NCBI GenBank assembly: GCA_018389105.1
Contig: JACATO010000647.1
Coordinates: 111,001 to 175,000 of the forward strand
Direction of reading: 5' to 3'
DNA length: 64,000 nt
Source: Nautilus pompilius
Lineage: Eukaryota; Mollusca; Cephalopoda; Nautilida; Nautilidae
The translations under genes and the position numbers were made by a program. Below the pieces are notes generated by a model, which saw only the letters and a program-made list of their open reading frames with translations, was not told the origin of the DNA and searched no databases. Every line of letters starts with the position of its first letter. Positions within the stretch are counted from its first letter, which is position 1. Positions 1 through 11,500 of this stretch are shown here, piece by piece.

Positions 1-1772
1 AAAACCTTTTGAGGACTAGAAGAATTCTAGATAACATTTTTCTTTTCAAATTACATGCAAATACAATTTGTGCACAATTATGGATTTGATCTCCCTGACC
101 TTTTCCAGGATGATGATAAAATGCACTAGCTACTCTCAATTACCTATTTTCAAGTAATATTCCGTAAATTTATTACTAGATCATAATATACAAGGGGCCT
201 GTAAGAGCGAAAACAATCATGCCAGGAGCCTTCGATTTATGCTGTATGTATTTTTAACTTTGGGGATTGTCAGGGGTCCAGAAAATGAGCAACTGAAGAG
301 TTTAAAAAAAAAAAAAGATCATAAATTCAACCATTTCAGGTGTCATTTAAGTTTTTATATTTCATAAATATTAAAACTACCTAAACACACACACTCTCTT
401 AATCACAAATTTGTTTCCAAAGCTATACTGCTCATTTGAAGATAACCTGAATATCAAGCTTAATTCAGCATAAAAACCCTGATGTCAGTTGAGTTAAAAA
501 TGGCCAACATCAAACCCAATACAAGCTTGTACACATCCCAGATGTCATTTATGGGATGTTGTGCCATTCTCCGACCAGGGCCACTTCTATCTGATCAAGA
601 CTGAACAAACTTAAAACACACTCCCCAGAATGTCCCATCAGATTTAAGTTGAGAGATCGTGCAGGCCACATTGTGTGCAATACTGTGAACCCAAAATCAA
701 CATTGACAACACATTCAAGATGGACAAATGTAGCCGTTCACAAACATGGTTGACCTTGCCTTTAGTCCAAAGAAAACTGCAAGTGTAATGATCTCATCCC
801 TATGTGACACCAGTCACAGCAACCCTACTAATGACAAAATCAGTTTAGGCACTCAGTAAAAACTGACACACCAACAGCTCAACTGTTATACCACTCATTG
901 CATACATAGCTACTGATAGAAGTGTAAGAGGGACATACAACAATGGTGTATTCTGGACCACATACTATTAGCATTAAGCTTATTTAAAAGTCATCAAAAT
1001 TTTATGGTTGTTGACCTGGTGGTCATTTTGGTGTTTACTGTTGAAAACGTTTCTTCCAGCAATGGTGACAAGATAACAATACTCAGAGGGGTTTTAACCC
1101 TTGGGTGACCTGAACAAACTCTCTCCATGAACTGGCCAAACTGACAGTAGCATCCCTATACTTACTTGCACCATATGCATTGCATTCACAGAACTGGCAA
1201 TGGCTTATGCACAATAATGTATGTAGATTAAGTGGTAGTAGTGATCTGCATATGAATCATCAAGGTCACTCGATTCCAAAAATGACTAACATTACATTTT
1301 GTACAGTCACATGAGGGTTTCTCAATATGCAGGCTGTTTTCAACCAGAATATGGTTGAACATACCATAGAGGCACTTCAGAATTGGAAACAAACACTAGC
1401 TGCTTATTTTTATGAGTATAATTTTTCAGTACTATTTCTTAAGATGCTTTGCACTGTGAACTAGCAATAGATTACAGACCAAAATCTTGTGTTCAAAACT
1501 CAACATGAAGATTCTTCAGACCCTGTTATTTATTTTAGTTGAGTTAAATGGAGACTACAATGATATAATGCAACAAAAACAAGACTCTTCTTTTATGAAA
1601 TTCTTTACTGATAGAATAGAAAATCTTCCAAACAATTACTTGCCTTATTAACATACCCAAGAGTCACATACAAAGACAAAACAAATTTTTGGTCTAAATG
1701 TGTAAAGAATTAATAAACAGAATGTTGATAAAATACTTTTTGATGATACTTTATAAAATATTTAACTGACAA
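1..1772 (-). other. SNIP1 3' flank, probably including its 3' UTR
   Basis: AT-rich DNA downstream of the SNIP1 stop codon on the minus strand. I see no open frame of note, no splice-flanked exon and no clear repeat. Part of it should be SNIP1 3' UTR. Its extent cannot be set from sequence alone. Confidence 0.45.
1529..1534 (-). promoter_or_regulatory. Candidate SNIP1 polyadenylation signal
   Basis: On the minus strand this reads AATAAA, about 240 bases after the SNIP1 stop codon. The hexamer is common by chance in DNA this AT-rich, so this is only the most convenient candidate. Confidence 0.25.
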
Positions 1773-2561
1773 TTACTCTATAACTTCATCTACTACTGCC
1801 GAGGTATCTGAAGCATCGTGGAGGAGGACATATTCCCTGGTACTAAAGCCAAATTTTAAGACATCTCTTTCTAGTAGTTCCACATATCTCTGTGGTTCAA
1901 TTTGATTATTGTTCACATACGTTCCGTTAGAAGAGTCAAGATCTATAATGTATGGACGAACACGCCGTCCTTTGGTGCCATCCTTCTTTGTAAACTCAAT
2001 CTGTCTATACTGTAAAACTGCATGCTGTTTTGAGCAGGAAGGATGATCTGTTGGAATGTCTGCAACTATCCTATCTCTGCCTAGCAAATATGCACTTTGT
2101 CGGTGAATGTGCAGCACAGGCAGCTCTTTGCTTCCCTTAAATGGATATAATCGCCAATGCTGCCGTGGTTTTCTTGCCTCTGATGGCTGGCTGTATTTGA
2201 TCACGACTCCGCGATATGTGTTTGTGTCTTCTGCTAGTTTTCCTGAGAGCTTAAAATTTGGTTTTTCTTTCTCCTGTACTTTATCCCTTCCATTTGCATG
2301 CTGCTGCTGGTCCCCAGAATTCACAAAAGGATTGCTGCCATCTCTCCGTCGATGGTTTTCCCTTCTCTTCCTGTTCTGGCGATGTCTTTCTTTCTGTTGC
2401 TGCCGCTCTATGACATCAGGATCCTGTTTTATAGTTCGCCGATTGTGGTGACCTGGCAAAGGGGAGTTGCTGGGACTGTGATTGGCCTTTCTTTCTCTGT
2501 GGTTTTCCTTCCCATGAGACTTGCTCTTATCCTCAGGACTACAGCTCTTTCGTCTAAATTT
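1773..2561 (-). CDS. SNIP1: SNIP1 coding exon 2 (FHA domain, stop)
   Basis: Acceptor TTATTTTAG ends at 2562; the exon runs 262 codons plus the stop. It holds the basic region and the whole FHA domain. The frame is open upstream of 2459 as far as the acceptor, so the exon begins at 2561 and not at any internal start. The tail after the FHA domain is short (ASDTSAVVDEVIE) and lacks the long Glu-rich tail of vertebrate SNIP1. Confidence 0.95.
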   Translation of the reverse strand, partial: KFRRKSCSPEDKSKSHGKENHRERKANHSPSNSPLPGHHNRRTIKQDPDVIERQQQKERHRQNRKRRENHRRRDGSNPFVNSGDQQQHANGRDKVQEKEKPNFKLSGKLAEDTNTYRGVVIKYSQPSEARKPRQHWRLYPFKGSKELPVLHIHRQSAYLLGRDRIVADIPTDHPSCSKQHAVLQYRQIEFTKKDGTKGRRVRPYIIDLDSSNGTYVNNNQIEPQRYVELLERDVLKFGFSTREYVLLHDASDTSAVVDEVIE

Positions 2562-5500
2562 CTAAAATAAATTTTTAACAAGAAAATAACAGCAGCAAAA
2601 GAAATTCATAACATAGCTGCCAATAACAATGGTATGAATTTTAATTAAATACTAAAAAATGTTTTACTACAAGAGATGGCCATCTAGGTCACATTCATCA
2701 CTTTTGATGCGTAGAACCAATAGATATGATTTTGAGAGAGAATCTAATTTACTTTTCTTGATTATTTAATTAAATAGAAAACATGAATGATATATGGTTG
2801 TCAAGTATTCTGAAATTTGTTCAAAACTCTAATCACTAATTATCAAAGTACATAAATTTTAGAACATGCATTCATTTAATGGCCTGATTTGTCTGTACAC
2901 CACACCACTGTATCGCACAACAATGGCCGTACTGACTATTAAAAGCACCAAGAAAAGCTGGATGGCATTTCACTGAGTTAAAGCAGAACACAAAACTTAT
3001 TTGTTGTTCCGAAAAGAAAATCTTTGTTTCCCAAAATTATTGGCAAGTATGTTTACTATAGCAGTACATAATAATAATTTTAAAAAATTAAAATTCAATA
3101 CTACTACTGGAGGTATAAATGGTAAGAAACAAACATCCTCAGCAATTGTGTTTAAAGAAGCATTTTTTTTAATTTTCTGATCCAATCCCAGTTTACTGCT
3201 TGAACATTCAAGAGAAAAGATCACAAGGATTATAGTAATACATACACTTAAATAAAACTTTAAAGAAAAAAAAAGCTTAAAAAATTATTTTTTTGTAGGC
3301 AGAACAAACTGATGGTAAAGCTGACCTTTTTAAGTATACACAGAATACACTGCATCTTTGTGATGGATACCACAGACTTCAGTGTGGAAAGAACCTACAA
3401 TGGAAACTAAAGCGAAGACCAAAAAGTTTTTTTTTTTGTTTCTAAACAACTGCAAAATAAAAAAAATCAATCAGACCACAAAGTATTTTATTGTAAGTAC
3501 CAAATGAAGACATTTTTAAAGCCTTGTTATAATCATACCTTTTCTCCAGATTTCTAAAGAAAAATCGTGATATACCAGATACTGTTTCAATATCTTCAAA
3601 TTTATAAAGACATCAGTCAAAACATTTTAAATTTTGTGAATGGGATGGTTCTCAATATATGCAGTAAAACCAGAAAATGTGCACAAAAGAATTTATGGAT
3701 TCTATTTTCATTCCACAAAAACTCAATTTTCCATATTAGAAAGTATGCAATAAGACTGCTTTTGTGTGCAATAATTTTAATTACACAAAACCCTATTCAA
3801 TTTGAAAAAAGCATGTTAGCCTCACAGTATTATAAATGATAAAGCTATACAGAATGTTTTTCACAGTCAAGAGTAAACGAAAACAAGAGAGCAGTCTGCA
3901 AACAGCTCTCTTTCTTTACATAATCATTGGAAATTTTTGCAGTGTGTACCACAAGACTGCCTGCAGCCACCTGTGTGTATGCTGCTCTCATCTGATTTTC
4001 TTTCACTGGAAAAACTACCACCAATAGTGCAATGGATGATGGCATTCAGATGATAACCAGCCACTAATTTCCAAACTTGACCCCCTCCAACCACTACAGA
4101 ATTGTATTCTTCATGCAAAAAAAGCTGGTATTTAAAAGACTTTTTTTTTACATCTTGCAATGTAAGCACGTCAAATATTTTTGCAGCCTGAACAAACCAG
4201 TTATTCCATATACCTTGTACTTAGGACAGTTTATCAATTTTACTCTCATTAGGTAAAAATATTCCTGCATCTCTCTGAATGCATTTTATCATAACTAAGT
4301 TTCATTACAATTAACAAAGTATGGATCTTTATTCATTTCCATGCTGATTTTGAAATGTGGCCAAAGTTTAGTCATGTGACTGTAATGCTTCCTCTAATCC
4401 ACATTTTGTACACCAGTTTCTCTTTAGGCCCAGTGATTTTTAACACCAAGAATAGGGGTATATCACATTGCTATTAGAAAATTGTGTATCACATTCCTCA
4501 TTACAAGGTTGTATGAATTAATTTTGCAACAAAAGGGTAAATATGGTGAGTGACTTTTCTTTCTACTCTGTTGTTTACCTTTCAGTAATTTGAAAAGTGT
4601 GTCCAATAAACATTATACATCATTCTATGTAACAAAAAAACTGAAAGTTCTGATCCACTGGCCTTGTATCACTAATCTACATATAGTGACAGTTTGTCCA
4701 GTTATGTACTCGGAGTAAACAGCCTGGAAAGTTATTATATCTGGCAGTGAATTAGATCATTACATTGTTCAGTTTTACAAGATCTAACACCATTTGAGAA
4801 AGTGACACTTATTCCAGTCCTGGAAAGAATCAGCATCACCTAAAAAGTCTAATAATAAGTATAACCAGTTTGTTGGATGTTTCCTGGTTTTTCCAAGATG
4901 AATCTAGCAGTGCAATCAAGTACTGGACTTGCTGAAAATGTCCACCATATAAATCTCACCAAGTTGAGGTTGTTTGGCCTTCAGCAATCAGCACCAGGAA
5001 TTGGACAATCATATCAAGTGTTTGGCAGTCCAGAGACACACACTGAAGCCATTTCAGACTAGCCAAAAAAAAAAAAAAAAAAAAAAAAAAAACCCAATGA
5101 GCAAAATTTTGTGGATAGTTGAATTCTGCATTCAAGCAGTTGGGTGATACAAAATTCCCAAAAACTGTACAGAATATATGGGTAAGTTATGACTAACTAA
5201 AAAATTCAAAACAAGTCTGAGTAAAAGAGTGCTGCAGGGTTCACGTACAGTAAACCATTTGTTATACTGTAACACTAAAGTAAGAGTTGTAGAACTGCTA
5301 TGAATTACCTTATACACTAGACTGAACATGAACAAATTAGGACTTCATCCCCACCAACAATGTACTTAAGTTCAAATATACGATGAAAAAGATCAATAAA
5401 GTTTTTCAAAATGAAATAAATAAACAGAGATATTCTATGAAAATAATTTCCAGTGAAGATGCATTGTATCACCATATCATATTTTATAAAATGCCATGAA

Positions 5501-8500
5501 ATCCAGTATCTTCAAAAAAAAAAAAAAAAAAAAAAACTAACTTTAGGCCAAACATTTTGATGAAAAATAAAAAATTTTGTATTCAACTCTCAGGTTTCTA
5601 TTATTTGTAAAGTTTAACATGCTACTTACTACACTAAACAACAACAAACACTACTTCGGTGTGGTTGGAAACACTTTCTCCTGGCTTCAGTTTTCACCAA
5701 ACATATTTTTGTCTCATAATCATAAGACACCATTTGAAGCCAACTGTAGTTTACTCCATTTCCTGTGTAGCAAAACAGTGAAGGAAAAAAAGAGATTTTT
5801 TCAAACCAATCTTACACCTTTTAATGCTTGATATAAATCATGCCAAAAACACTGCCTTGTACTTTTTCACCACTTCAAACAGAGCATTAAAGCCCTAAGA
5901 TGTCAGAAATGTGTAAAACATCAAGGTCATTGTTCCAAACAAAAACAAAACACTATCCTTCTCCACAATGTTAAGCAATACATTTGTATCTTTTAGAACT
6001 CTCATTTAAAAGAAATCGAATGTCAGAACACTGATTCTGTATTTTTCTAATCAATGACAAGTGACCTTGCTCGCACATGCATTTACCAAATAAATTTACT
6101 TGTTTTTCAACACATTTACGAGTGCTTTACTTCTTAATCACAAATAAGAACTTAACAGTGATTACGGCAGGTATCAGAAACTGAAAATTGACACTTTTTT
6201 CTTCTTTTGAAACACAGGCAGTCCTTGGAATTATCAGGTTGTGCTCCTAGAAAAAGTGAGTATAAGTTTGGAACAATTTTCTGAGAGAAAAAAATTATAT
6301 AATGGGGTTGATATGCAATTTTTATAGATATGAATACAAATAGCACATTTAATCAACTACCAATCATATAAAGTGTTTAGAAAGTTCTTTGATTCTTTGT
6401 AAATCCTGGCTTATTCTGAATTGGATATTTTCAGTTAAAGAGAGGAATTCACTGCAAGGAATCTGAAGGTGGAAGAACACCATCAGGGTAGTCTGGGTAA
6501 CAGAATTTGGAAGATTTTGATGGACAGGGCCACTTGATGGCTTTTTGAAGAATGCATCTAAGGAAGTTTGTTTAGCTGCCTTCTTCTCATTGTAAATTTC
6601 CATGTATCAAGTATAGACAATGGATATGTTGATCTTGGAGCTACATTCCTGGCTGAAATCCATTTTCTCAAAAATTGCAATGGCAGTTTCCAAATATTTA
6701 GAGGATTCACTATCTACTTGGGTGTTGTGGCACCTCATGAAGGACTCTCTTGAATTTGGGTGTGATCTGCCTTCCTTTGCTCCTCAAGATGGAGTAATTC
6801 TTCATTGGTGACTTCCTGGGAATAAGAGGCAAGGAATTTCTAAACATCTGCTGCTTGAACTTCTAGCTGCAGCTGGCCAGCCATCTCCACATCAGCAGCA
6901 GTAACTTCACCCAATTTTTTAAATCCCTGGAAACCAGAGATAAATTTTGGAAACAATTTACTCCAGACAACATTGAGGAATTCCTTAACCTCTTTCCAAG
7001 ACTCTCTGATGTTCTTCACTGCATCCAGAAAGTTGAATCCCTTCCAAAATTCCTCCAGGATTGGTCCATCTTCCCTGTCTGTTGCCTTGATGGCATGGGC
7101 AAGGTTTCTTTTCAGGAATATGCCTTAAAAGCAACCACTCCTTGTTCGATGGGCTGGAGCAATGATTCTGAGTTAGAAGCAAGAACACAACCTTGATGTT
7201 TGGGTCTGCAACAGCAAGCTGTGGAACACTGCCCAGGAGTCACAATGCCTTAAATGCCAGGTTCTTCTGCTGAAAATAATTCTGAAAAGGGCCCATTATC
7301 CAAGTTCTTGTATTGGATTTCCAGATGACAGTAAGTCAGCTTCCCTTTAATATAACCCATGAGTGCTCTTGGCTTTTCAGCATGATGAACAAGGGTTTGA
7401 GCTTTAAATACCTGTAGCATTTGAACTGAACAAAAGGTTAGTTTATCCATTTCTGCTTTAAAACTAAATGTAGGTTCTTGAAGGCATCTTCCAAAACAGC
7501 CCAGTCTTGTTGACACTGAAAGCTTGCCTGAAACTGTAGCTTCCTCCTTCAATGATTTCTGCCAATTTCTTGAGAAAATCTTCAGCTGCCACTTCATCAG
7601 CACTAGCAGCTTTGCCTTGCACCCTTATGCTATGCAAAACATATTTGGCTTTAAAATGCATAAACCAGCCCTTACTTGCACTGAAACTTTCATCCTTGGA
7701 TCCCATCCCATGCTTATCTTTCAGTCTCAAAGCCTTAATTTGAATGGTGGCAAGGCTTCAATGGAAACAGTACTGAGCATCATCTTGAATCCACAAAAAC
7801 AAGTCTTTTCATCTCAACCAAAAGTCCTGAACATTGCCTTATAATTGTTGATTGTAATGAGGTTGCACTTTTAATTTCAGCACTGATTCTGGTCTTTTCT
7901 TTATGAATTGTTTGCACACTTGTATAAGCAAGGTCAAATTGCCTTTAAATTTCAGAGTTTTGACAATCCTCTCTCACTAAGTTTTATCACTTTACACTTC
8001 ACTTCGAATGGCCTTTCTGCTGTTTTTTTCTAACACCACCACTAGAATACCGACCTTCGCTTTTACCAGCCATTTTTTAAGGATGAAATTAATTTTAAAT
8101 GTTTAGAAATCACTAAGAATGCAGAGGTTTAGCACTGAAGCATGTCAGAAGGCAGATTGACTGGGCGATATTCGTCTGTGCGCAGAATCAGTTCCTGAGT
8201 CAGCACCATGCCACAAGTACAGCTCCGACCACTGTTAAGTGATAACAGGGGCAGCATTTGGTGGCCTGCCTAAGTGTAGACCAAAGTAAGCTGAATCAAC
8301 TTAAGTCGCAAGGACCGCCTGTGTCGTATTTGCAAATGTAATTTCTGAAGATAAATTGCAATATTACCATATTTAAAAAACAATCAAGTTAGCAAAAAAA
8401 TAAACATTTTTAAAATGTCTGCTGTTTTGGCCATCTAAATTGCGACTACTTTAAAACTAAACTACCATTTAACAATGAACTAAACATTTAGACATATTAC

Positions 8501-11500
8501 AAATATTATTTAAAACAATTCCAGTTTTGTGAGAATGTAGTCTCAGTGTTAAGATATCTAATATAAATGAAAATTCTGGATGCTGCTAGAAGTTTTAAAA
8601 TAATGGTCTTATAATATACATACGTTGCCTGGAAAAAGCAAGGAATCATGTTCATGAAAATGCCACTAAGCAAAAATAGAGGGTAAAACATTTATACATT
8701 AGACATACATACCTTACGTTGGTTGGAACCTTTGAAACTTTAATAAATTTATTACATCAAATCAACTCACCCAGACAGCAGTGAGGCGTGATTTATTTTT
8801 TTTAAAAAAAAAAAAAGCTAGCAGACTAGAACTGGAGCGACATGATGTTGCTGTACGTCATGTCGATGTACGCCCTCAGTTGGTAGTCTGCTCACTGCAA
8901 CACACAGTAACAGGACACCAACATTCTGAAAAACAGTTACTCTTTTAGTTTGACAATCAGATATGAAAAAAAAACAACAAATTTATCATTTTAGCAAAAA
9001 ACAAAGCAAACCAGTAGAACTCTATATGAATAATGCATTTATTAGTGGTAAAAGATGAATAAATTTTCAGGTTTTTCATTCTGAAGACTGCAAAACTAAA
9101 AGTGCACTGGCATCAGCAACCTTCAGAAAGATTAGATTTATGGTTTCAGGTTATTGAAAAGACTTCAGTTTTTCTGCCAATGATTTCTTGACCACAATTT
9201 TTTAAAAAAAAATTTTTTTTTTAAACCATAACAGTAATTATCCCCATCCTAAAAAAAAAAAAAAAATCGACATGCTTCATCTATTTAATTATTGCATGAC
9301 AGTAGAATATTAAATTTAAGAGTAAAACCAAACAAAACATTAAATCAGAGTTTCTTAAACCTCTAATATTTTATTAACTATGACAAACAATCCCTGAAAA
9401 CTTCAAGGTGAAATAAATTGCTTTGGGCATTTCTGTTATTTTATATTACTTCAATTTCTTGTATACATTTTATCAATGTGATGGAAGCAGTAATTCAACA
9501 TAAAACATGTCAGCCTAACATAATATTTTAGTTTCATTTAAAATGTTTTATAAGTAGCTAAAACAGATATTAAACTACCTTTAAATAAATATAGCTAAGT
9601 GTTACATTAGGAAAAAAGGATCTGATGTAGATAACAGTTAAGAAAATAAAAGAAAACTATCAAATTGTGCTTTAGTTTCAGAGCACTAATACCCCACATA
9701 TGCCACTATAAGTGTGTTTAATATACAGCACATATAATAGCAATATTAAGAATAAAAAGTGCTTAGAAACAAAACAGCTTTTCCCACAAATATATACCAG
9801 AAAGAAAAATTGTTAAAGGTCATAAGCAACTTTTCTTAACTGTAAGCAAAATAAAGTTATAACCTCTAACCAGGAGGAATACAAACTTATTAAAAGCAAG
9901 TTTTTCACATGTTTTTTTTTATTTGTTTAAAGATTATACTTGTATATGTAAGTCTTAAGATCTTATTAAAAAAAAAAACTTTTACAAACCCAGTTTAATG
10001 CCATTTTTAATTGAGCATACAGAAAAAACAATGTGCTGCCAAAATTTTCACATCATCACAAATATATTAGCCTATTTCTCACATATTGTATGACATACTT
10101 CAATAAGTATAGATTATTAGTATAAAGGATGAAGACCATGTGATACCATGCTCTAAGCCTAATGGCTTGGAGTGAACTACAGAGTCTGGAGTTATTCACT
10201 AATGTTTTGGCACCACCCTTGATTAGTTTAATCAGGGTATGTCAATTATATATATATATATTTTGCCAAACTCAAAGTTGTTTTTCAGTAAAATTTTAAT
10301 AACATTCATCTAATGTAGTAGTTATTGATTAAAAATAATTAAAACAAATTATTTTGTGTCATATATACAAGATTTACTAAAGTTCGACATCTTGGTCCAC
10401 TAACAAATACAACTAACTAACAGACAACTTGTGGAGTTTGAAATTTTCTTATTTATGTTAGCAAAACCATTTCTTTGTGTATTCCCTTCAAAACCACAGG
10501 TGCTTCAATAAAATGAAACCAATTTCTTGACAACAGTATGGAAAATGTTGAAAAAGAAATTTTCTTAAAAATTAAATTTGCAAAATTGTACCCAATAAAT
10601 ATAATACAAAGCCCTAAACATATTTTAAGTCTTTCCATACATTTTTAACATCTGCTAAAATACTTCATTACAGTATGCAGTTCAATAACTGAGATATACC
10701 TTAATCCAAACAGCTGACAGCACTTAAATGCTTCAAAATCTAGTTTTATTGAGTACACCAAAAACTTGTAAAGGAAACTAGGCTTAAGCAATGTATTTGT
10801 CATCTCCACCCCAATGTTGTCTACTAACATGCCCACAAACATCCTAGTATACTGATTTCCATTAAAAGTTTAAAGATCATTTTTGCCATTAACTTACTAA
10901 AACAAGTTTCCAAGTAACTCCCAAATCAGATATGATCCTGGTAAAGTCAAAGACAGCAATATAGTTTTTATGGCCCATACAAGCACTTTTTTAAAACAGT
11001 AAATGAAGATGCATAAAATATTTTAAACATTTACAGAGAGTTATATTATACAAAACACTACTTAACCAGTGGTGACAATATTGATTAAATATAATATATG
11101 AAGTATAGTGAATAAAAAATTAGATTTCAGAAACCATTAAGTGCTATATAAACATGCATATAATTTCTTCTTTAAAAATACTTTTGCAGTGGTCAAAAAC
11201 CTGCTCTCAACAAGACAGCAATATTTGTGAGCTTTGCTTGAAAGAGAAAAAAAAAATCGTGTCACAAGAGGTGGCAAACTACCCCAGTACAGAATTCACA
11301 ACCAAAATTTGATACAAGCAAATGTTTTTTCTCACTATACTCTAAAGTTCTCTTAGTTTTCCTAGAGAGAGACATTAGTAAGCACTGTTCCTTGCCAAAG
11401 TTGCACAAGTAACCTAAAACGATATGCCATAATTCCAACAAATGCTAGTACATTTAATACCTTAGTTACTGCTGGCATTTATAATATTTCACATATGTGA

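Larger units (their letters stand above)
6215..8321 (-). mobile_element. Tigger/pogo-type DNA transposon, decayed
   Basis: About 2.1 kb bounded by inverted ends CAGGCAGTCCTTGG and (reverse) CAGGCGGTCCTTGC. The CAGG start is typical of Tigger elements. Inside lies a transposase relic in the opposite direction to BLOC1S3. A TA target duplication is not clearly preserved, so the boundaries may be off by a few bases. Length is close to that of full Tigger elements, so this is a mutated but nearly full-length copy. Confidence 0.85.
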
